From Oscillospiraceae bacterium (GTDB lineage Bacteria > Bacillota > Clostridia > Oscillospirales > Oscillospiraceae), in contig JAHHSH010000031.1 of assembly GCA_020025345.1 (NCBI GenBank), positions 1 to 19,915 of the forward strand: DNA of 19,915 nucleotides, read 5' to 3'. Shown one piece after another: positions 14,759 to 19,915 of this stretch. Each line of letters starts with the position of its first letter. Within the stretch, counting starts at the first letter, position 1. The notes under the pieces are model-generated. The model was not told where the DNA came from. It made no database searches and saw nothing but the letters and a program-made list of their open reading frames with translations. Both the position numbers and the translations under genes were made by a program.

Positions 14759-15862
14759 ATGGCATCGAAAGTTTATTACGGCGATCTGCGGGCGGATTTT
14801 CGTGAAAATTTGCAGCAGAAGCTGACACGGCTGATGAAGACAGCCGGCATGGATCAGATTGATTTTAATAAGAAGTTTGTAGCCATCAAAATGCATTTCG
14901 GCGAGCCGGGCAATTTGGCGTTTCTGCGGCCTAACTGGGCCAAGACGGTGGCCGATTTTGTAAAGGAACGGGGCGGCAAGCCCTTTTTGACCGACTGCAA
15001 CACCCTCTATGTAGGCGGACGTAAGAACGGTCTGGACCATCTGGATACGGCGGCACTCAACGGTTTTTCTCCGTTGTCTACCGGATGTCAGGTGGTGATC
15101 GCCGACGGTATTAAGGGCCTCGACGAGGTGTATGTACCGGTAAAGGGCGGCGAGTATGTGAAAGAGGCCAAGATTGGACAGGCCATCATGGATGCCGACG
15201 TGTTCATCTCTCTGACCCACTTTAAGGGACACGAGAGTGCCGGTTTTGGCGGCGCGTTGAAGAATATCGGCATGGGCTGCGGTTCCCGAGCCGGCAAGAT
15301 GGAGCAGCACAAGTCCGGCAAACCCCATGTGAACCATGAGGACTGCGTGGGCTGCGGTATGTGTACCAAAATCTGTGCCCACAGCGCCATTACCGTTACC
15401 GACAGAAAGGCATCCATCGACCACAATAAGTGCGTGGGCTGCGGCCGCTGTATTGCCGTATGTTCACAGGATGCCATCATCAACGACAGCGATGAGGGCT
15501 CCGTGATGCTCAACCGCAAGATCGCTGAGTACACCAAGGCGGTCGTGGACGGACGGCCCTGCTTCCATATCTCCATTGTCATTGATGTGTCGCCGAACTG
15601 CGACTGCCATGCGGAGAACGATGCTGCCATCGTGCCTAACGTGGGTATGTTCGCCTCCTTTGACCCGGTGGCACTGGATATGGCCTGTGCCGACGCTGTC
15701 AATGCCCAGCCCATCATTCAGGGTACGGCTTCTGATACAGGGGATCACAGCGACCATGACCACTTCCACCGTATCCATCCGGACACCTGCTGGATGAGCT
15801 GTCTGGAGCACGCTGAGAAGCTGGGGATCGGTACGAGAGAGTACGAGCTCATCAAGATTTAA
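14759..15862 (+). CDS. DUF362 domain protein with two 4Fe-4S clusters
   Basis: This 367-residue protein combines a DUF362 domain (about 1-190, with IKMHFGEPGNLAFLRP and LTHFKGHESAGFGGALKNIGMG) and a bacterial ferredoxin module. The module has cluster motifs C196/C199/C202/C206 and C225/C228/C231/C235. The C-terminal DUF362 part includes DPVALDMACADAV and a His/Asp-rich stretch (GDHSDHDHFHRIHPD, about 325-340) that might bind metal. The family is common in anaerobes; its reaction is unknown and electron transfer is inferred from the clusters. The start is the ATG at 14759 behind AGAAGGAG; upstream in-frame codons run back into the divergent promoter. It is transcribed alone, with its own promoter and terminator. 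Confidence 0.88.
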   Translation: MASKVYYGDLRADFRENLQQKLTRLMKTAGMDQIDFNKKFVAIKMHFGEPGNLAFLRPNWAKTVADFVKERGGKPFLTDCNTLYVGGRKNGLDHLDTAALNGFSPLSTGCQVVIADGIKGLDEVYVPVKGGEYVKEAKIGQAIMDADVFISLTHFKGHESAGFGGALKNIGMGCGSRAGKMEQHKSGKPHVNHEDCVGCGMCTKICAHSAITVTDRKASIDHNKCVGCGRCIAVCSQDAIINDSDEGSVMLNRKIAEYTKAVVDGRPCFHISIVIDVSPNCDCHAENDAAIVPNVGMFASFDPVALDMACADAVNAQPIIQGTASDTGDHSDHDHFHRIHPDTCWMSCLEHAEKLGIGTREYELIKI

Positions 15863-15868
15863 TATAGT

Positions 15869-15898
15869 AAGGCCCGGACAAGATTGCCCGGGCCTTTT
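15869..15898 (+). terminator. Terminator after the DUF362 gene
   Basis: AAGGCCCGG (15869-15877) pairs perfectly with CCGGGCCTT (15888-15896) and runs into a short T tract. Confidence 0.85.
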
Positions 15899-15989
15899 CT
15901 GTAACCTGCCAAGAGGGCATAGTGCTGATTTTACAAAAATGAAATTCGAGAGAAGCGTAAATTTTCGCATTTTTTATAGCGCGGATGAC

Positions 15990-16018
15990 TTGACGGATTT
16001 TATCGTACCATGTACAAT
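15990..16018 (+). promoter_or_regulatory. Promoter of pyrC-carB
   Basis: TTGACG (15990-15995), exactly 17 bp, then TACAAT (16013-16018): five of six matches at each hexamer. The predicted start is near 16025, leaving a leader of about 65 bases that contains a terminator-like hairpin. Confidence 0.75.
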
Positions 16019-16034
16019 ATATAGCAATATATAG
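16015..16034. repeat. Tandem 10-bp direct repeat over the pyrC -10 and start site
   Basis: CAATATATAG occurs twice in immediate tandem (16015-16024, 16025-16034). The unit equals one helical turn and also equals the ten-base core of the NrdR-box consensus (CwAtATaTwG). Confidence 0.85.
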
Positions 16035-16044
16035 ATTAGGATAC

Positions 16045-16070
16045 TCCCTGCTTGGCAAGCGGGATTTTTT
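16045..16070 (+). terminator. Attenuator-like hairpin in the pyrC leader
   Basis: TCCC (16045-16048), a bulged T and GCTT (16050-16053) pair with AAGC (16057-16060) and GGGA (16061-16064) around loop GGC, followed by six T (16065-16070). It lies between the pyrC promoter and the ribosome site AAAGGAGG (16077-16084). CTCC in its left arm can also pair with GGAG of that ribosome site. I could not find a PyrR-type binding loop. Confidence 0.6.
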
Positions 16071-16089
16071 CATGTAAAAGGAGGATCTT

Positions 16090-17307
16090 ATGAATAAGCT
16101 GAAGCAGGCAAATAACCGCCCCAGCGGCGATTCTTCCAAATTTTTGGTGTATGACGGTACCACTATCGGTACTGCTTTTGATAATTCTTTTAATAATTGT
16201 AAATTTGTTTCACTTCCCGGTTTTTGCGATGTGCATGTGCATTTTCGTGAGCCGGGATTTTTTTATAAGGAAGACATCGGTTCCGGCTCACGTTCGGCGG
16301 CGGCAGGCGGCTATACCGCCGTATGCACCATGCCCAACCTCAAGCCGGTGATGGACAGCCGGGAGCATTTGCAGCTGCAGCTGGATGCCATCCGTGAGAA
16401 GGCCTGCATCCATGTCTACCCCTACGGCGCCATTACGGTGGACGAGGCGGGGGAGAAGCTGGCAGATCTGGAAGGTATGGCTCCGGACGTGATTGCCTTT
16501 TCCGATGACGGCAAGGGCGTGCAGCGCGACGCGATGATGCGGGAGGCCATGCTGCAGGCCAAGGCGCTGGGGAAGGTGATCGCTGCCCACTGCGAGGTCA
16601 ACGAGCTGCTGCGTGGCGGTTATATCCATGATGGCTCGTATGCCGCCGCGCACGGTCACCGGGGCATCTGCTCGGAGAGTGAATATGCTCAGATCGCCCG
16701 GGATTTGGAGCTGTGCGCCGAGACGGGATGCAGCTACCATGTCTGCCACATCTCCACGAAGGAGAGCGTGGAGATCATCCGGCAGGCAAAAAAATCGGGG
16801 GTGGATGTGACCTGCGAGACAGGTCCCCACTATCTGGTTCTGGATGAGAACGATCTGCAGGAGGACGGCCGATTCAAGATGAATCCGCCGCTGCGCAGTC
16901 GGGAGGATCGGGAGGCGCTGATCGAGGGTGTGCTGGACGGCACGGTAGATATGATCGCCACCGACCACGCGCCCCATTCGGCGGAAGAGAAGAGCCGCGG
17001 CCTTGCCGGCAGTGCCTTTGGTATCGTGGGGCTGGAGACGGCTTTCCCGGTGCTTTACACCAAGCTGGTGCGCCCCGGCATCCTGACGCTGGAAAAACTG
17101 GTAGACTTGTTGGCCTACGCACCGCGCCGTCGTTTCCACATCCCGCTGGGTGAGGATCGCTGCGTGTGGGATTTGGAGCGAACTTGGGTCGTCGATCCGG
17201 AGAAATTTGCCACCCGCGGCCGTGCCACCCCCTTTGCCGGGGAGACAGTGTACGGCTATCTGATGGAGACGGTCTGTGACGGCAGAACCGTCTATCGCGG
17301 GGAATAA
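16090..17307 (+). CDS. pyrC: Dihydroorotase
   Basis: This 405-residue zinc amidohydrolase closes carbamoyl-aspartate to dihydroorotate, step three of pyrimidine synthesis. Metal and active-site motifs are D46-V-H48-V-H50-FREPG, FSDDG (137-141), AAHCE with H167, VCHISTKE, CETGPHYL and ATDHAPHS with D292. The FSDDG pattern is that of the class I (Bacillus/Aquifex-type) enzyme. The N-terminal region before DVHVHFREPG is only 45 residues and AT-rich, shorter than the roughly 55-60 usual in this class. It lacks the typical IxNGxIID opening, so part of the beta-sandwich domain is reduced. AAAGGAGG with five-base spacing supports the start. carB follows after 38 bases, so the two are co-transcribed. 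Confidence 0.92.
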   Translation: MNKLKQANNRPSGDSSKFLVYDGTTIGTAFDNSFNNCKFVSLPGFCDVHVHFREPGFFYKEDIGSGSRSAAAGGYTAVCTMPNLKPVMDSREHLQLQLDAIREKACIHVYPYGAITVDEAGEKLADLEGMAPDVIAFSDDGKGVQRDAMMREAMLQAKALGKVIAAHCEVNELLRGGYIHDGSYAAAHGHRGICSESEYAQIARDLELCAETGCSYHVCHISTKESVEIIRQAKKSGVDVTCETGPHYLVLDENDLQEDGRFKMNPPLRSREDREALIEGVLDGTVDMIATDHAPHSAEEKSRGLAGSAFGIVGLETAFPVLYTKLVRPGILTLEKLVDLLAYAPRRRFHIPLGEDRCVWDLERTWVVDPEKFATRGRATPFAGETVYGYLMETVCDGRTVYRGE

Positions 17308-17345
17308 GATACGTTTATAATTATAGAATTTGGGAGGATATGTAC

Positions 17346-19915
17346 ATGGCAAAGAGAACAGATCTGAAGAAAATCATGATTATCGGCTCCGGCCCTATTG
17401 TGATCGGGCAGGCGGCAGAGTTCGACTACGCCGGAACCCAGGCCTGTCTTGCGCTGAAGGAGGAAGGCTATGAGGTGGTGCTGGTGAACTCCAACCCCGC
17501 CACCATCATGACGGACACCGCCATCGCTGATAAAGTGTATATGGAGCCGCTGGAGCTGGAATATGTGGCTCGTATCCTGCGCTATGAGCGGCCGGATGCC
17601 ATCATTCCCGGTATCGGCGGTCAGACGGGACTGAATCTGGCGATGCAGCTGGAAAAGAAGGGAATCCTTGCTGAGTGCCAGACAGAGCTGCTGGGTACTT
17701 CCTCCAAGAGCATCGAGGAGGCCGAGGACCGGGAGCTGTTCAAAGAGCTGTGCCAGCGCATCGGCGAGCCGGTGATCCCCTCCAAGATCACCTATTCTCT
17801 GGATGAGGCACTGGCGGCGGCGGAGGAGATCGGCTACCCCGTGGTGCTGCGTCCCGCCTTTACGCTGGGCGGCACCGGCGGCGGCTTTGCCTACAACCCC
17901 GAGGAACTGCGGGAGGTGGGTACCCACGCCTTCCACCTGTCTCCTGTCCATCAGGTGCTGGTGGAGAAGAGCGTCAAGGGCTACAAGGAGATTGAGTTCG
18001 AGGTCATGCGCGACAGCGCCGACCACGCCATCACCATCTGCGGCATGGAGAATCTGGATCCCGTGGGCGTGCATACCGGCGACTCCATTGTGGTAGCTCC
18101 GATTCTGAGCCTTTCCGACCACGATTTGAAGATGCTCAACGACAGCGCTTTGAAGATCATTCGGGAACTGAAAATCGCGGGCGGATGCAACGTACAGTTT
18201 GCTTTGAATCCCGAGACAAGCGAATACTTCCTCATTGAGGTGAACCCCCGTGTGTCCCGTTCCTCTGCACTGGCCTCCAAGGCCAGCGGCTATCCCATTG
18301 CCCGGGTCACGGCCAAGATCGCCGTGGGTATGCTGCTGGAGGAAATTCAGATCGCCAATACCAACGCCGCCTTTGAGCCGCGGCTGGATTACATCGTGGC
18401 GAAAATGCCCCGATTCCCCTTTGATAAGTTCGCCACTGCCAACAACAAGCTGGGCACCCAGATGAAGGCCACCGGCGAGGTCATGGGCATCGGCGCTACC
18501 TTGAGCGAGGCCATGCTCAAGGCGGTTCGCTGCCTGGAGATCGGCGTCAATCACTTCCACATGGCCAAGTTCGACCACATGACCCGGGAGGAACTGGTGG
18601 ACTATGTAAAGGAATTCCGCTATGACAATATCTACGCCATCGCACAGCTGCTGCGCCTTGGCATGACGGTGGAGGAGCTCCACAAGCTGACTGCCATCAC
18701 CGATATTTTCCTGGATGTCCTCAAGAACATGGTGGACATGGAGCAGAAACTGCGGGAGAAGAAAGGCGACGTGCAGACGCTGATTGACGCCAAGATGCTG
18801 GGCTTCTCCGATGCCTGCATTGCAGAACTCTGGGAGACGCAGGAGGTGGAGATCTGGAAGCTGCGCCTTGCCCATAAGATCACCCCGGCTTTCCGTATGG
18901 TGGATACCTGCCATACCGATGCATACATCCCCTATTTCTACTCCAGCTATGTGGATGCCTTCCGGAATGGCAAGGGCCACCAGTCCATTGTCACCGACCG
19001 GAAAAAGGCGGTGGTGCTGGGCGCAGGCCCTATCCGTATCGGACAGGGCGTGGAGTTCGACTACTCTACCGTTCATGCGGTGTCTACCATCCGCAAGGCA
19101 GGCTATGAGGCCATTATCATTAACAATAACCCGGAGACGGTGTCTACCGACTACACCACGGCGGACAAGCTGTACTTTGAACCGCTGACGCCGGAGGATG
19201 TCATGAACATCCTGCTCTATGAAAATGCTATGGATGTGATCGCGTCGCTGGGCGGCCAGACGGCCATCAATCTGGCGGCACCTCTGCTGGAGCGTGGCGT
19301 CAACATCATCGGCACCAATGTGGAGGCCATCGAGAACGCCGAAGACCGGGATAAGTTCGAAAAGATCCTGCATCGGCTGGAAATTCCCCAGTCTGCCGGT
19401 CACGCCGTGACCAACATCGAGGACGGTATCCGTGCGGCGGAGGATGTGGGCTATCCCGTGCTGGTGCGCCCCAGCTTCGTGCTGGGCGGCCGCGCCATGC
19501 GCATCGTCAACAACGAGGAGCAGCTGCGTCTCTACCTCAAAACTGCCGTGGAAATCGACGAGGACAAGCCTGTGCTGGTGGATCACTACATCATGGGTAA
19601 AGAGGTGGAAGTGGACGCCATCTGCGATGGTCGGGATGTGTTCGTTCCCGGTATTATGGAACTGGTGGAGCGCACCGGCGTTCACTCCGGCGACTCCATC
19701 AGCGTCTATCCGCCCTTCAGCCTCTCGGACAAGGTGAAGGGAACTATCTTGACCTACGCCAAGAAGCTGGGCTTAGGTCTGGGTATTGTGGGCATCTACA
19801 ACATCCAGTTCATCGTGGATAAGGACGAGAAGGTCTACATCATTGAGGTGAACCCCCGGTCCTCCCGTACTGTGCCGTTCCTCAGCAAGGCAACCGGCTA
19901 CAGCCTTGCCGATAT
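17346..19915 (+). CDS. carB: Carbamoyl-phosphate synthase large subunit (partial, C-terminus off window)
   Basis: The visible 856 codons cover most of the roughly 1,070-residue synthetase, which makes carbamoyl phosphate from bicarbonate, ammonia and two ATP for pyrimidine and arginine synthesis. The first half begins KKIMIIGSGPIVIGQAAEFDYAG and has the ATP-grasp RPAFTLGGTGGGFAYN with R169, and EVNPRVSRSSALASKASGYP near 298. The second, homologous half restarts at VVLGAGPIRIGQGVEFDY and has VRPSFVLGGRAM with R708, then EVNPRSSRTVPF. The window ends just after GYSLADI, so the C-terminal allosteric MGS-like domain is not seen. Of the nearby ATGs, 17346 is eight bases from GGGAGG and 17340 only two, so 17346 is chosen. 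The glutaminase gene carA is not between pyrC and carB. Confidence 0.95.
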   Translation, partial: MAKRTDLKKIMIIGSGPIVIGQAAEFDYAGTQACLALKEEGYEVVLVNSNPATIMTDTAIADKVYMEPLELEYVARILRYERPDAIIPGIGGQTGLNLAMQLEKKGILAECQTELLGTSSKSIEEAEDRELFKELCQRIGEPVIPSKITYSLDEALAAAEEIGYPVVLRPAFTLGGTGGGFAYNPEELREVGTHAFHLSPVHQVLVEKSVKGYKEIEFEVMRDSADHAITICGMENLDPVGVHTGDSIVVAPILSLSDHDLKMLNDSALKIIRELKIAGGCNVQFALNPETSEYFLIEVNPRVSRSSALASKASGYPIARVTAKIAVGMLLEEIQIANTNAAFEPRLDYIVAKMPRFPFDKFATANNKLGTQMKATGEVMGIGATLSEAMLKAVRCLEIGVNHFHMAKFDHMTREELVDYVKEFRYDNIYAIAQLLRLGMTVEELHKLTAITDIFLDVLKNMVDMEQKLREKKGDVQTLIDAKMLGFSDACIAELWETQEVEIWKLRLAHKITPAFRMVDTCHTDAYIPYFYSSYVDAFRNGKGHQSIVTDRKKAVVLGAGPIRIGQGVEFDYSTVHAVSTIRKAGYEAIIINNNPETVSTDYTTADKLYFEPLTPEDVMNILLYENAMDVIASLGGQTAINLAAPLLERGVNIIGTNVEAIENAEDRDKFEKILHRLEIPQSAGHAVTNIEDGIRAAEDVGYPVLVRPSFVLGGRAMRIVNNEEQLRLYLKTAVEIDEDKPVLVDHYIMGKEVEVDAICDGRDVFVPGIMELVERTGVHSGDSISVYPPFSLSDKVKGTILTYAKKLGLGLGIVGIYNIQFIVDKDEKVYIIEVNPRSSRTVPFLSKATGYSLAD

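Noticed and set aside
16019..16090. PyrR-binding loop in the pyrC leader
   Set aside because: I looked for the conserved PyrR anti-antiterminator pattern and found nothing similar in the short leader.
17292..19685. 797-codon ORF on the minus strand opposite carB
   Set aside because: Same reasoning: very long stop-free antisense frame produced by codon bias of carB; no motif and no initiation signal.

Overview
The window is about 19.9 kb of high-GC, densely packed bacterial DNA. Shine-Dalgarno sites are strong (AGGAGG-type), intrinsic terminators are clear, and the gene set is anaerobic: oxygen-sensitive class III ribonucleotide reductase NrdD/NrdG, a labile molybdenum hydroxylase, a DUF362 ferredoxin and ATP-type PEP carboxykinase. 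This fits a strictly anaerobic Firmicute, most likely a gut clostridium of the Oscillospiraceae/Ruminococcaceae type. The lineage is an inference from gene content and style, not a database match. I see no tRNA, rRNA, transposon, phage or CRISPR feature.

Left region (1-5092): a purine/N-heterocycle hydroxylase locus. A partial MocA-like molybdopterin nucleotidyltransferase gene points left. The three-subunit xanthine dehydrogenase-type enzyme xdhA-xdhB-xdhC and then yqeB point right. Between the divergent arms lie two good promoters and an inverted-repeat operator candidate. YqeB, and YqeC at 11521, are markers of selenium-dependent molybdenum hydroxylase maturation, so the enzyme probably carries a labile selenium ligand; there is no in-frame UGA/Sec.

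Middle region (5093-12217): pckA, a small unknown helical protein gene, the convergent nrdD-nrdG pair (minus strand), and a rightward operon in which a FliB-like Cys-cluster protein is translationally coupled to yqeC. The 370-bp gap upstream of nrdD contains five NrdR-box-like sequences, in one pair and one triplet, each set spaced 32-33 bp (three helical turns).

Right region (12218-19915): minus-strand ksgA/rsmA (16S rRNA dimethyladenosine transferase), a GNAT acetyltransferase and an RluA-family pseudouridine synthase; then, divergently, a DUF362 iron-sulfur protein and the pyrimidine genes pyrC and carB (carB runs off the end). No carA lies between pyrC and carB.

A recurring layout in the window is an intrinsic-terminator-like hairpin placed directly in front of the Shine-Dalgarno of an internal gene, with no room for a new promoter (before yqeB, the 103-aa gene, pyrC and nrdG). 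This suggests that expression levels within operons are set by partial termination or attenuation. The most interesting leads are that layout, the NrdR-like box array, the fliB-yqeC coupling, and the tandem 10-bp repeat over the pyrC promoter.
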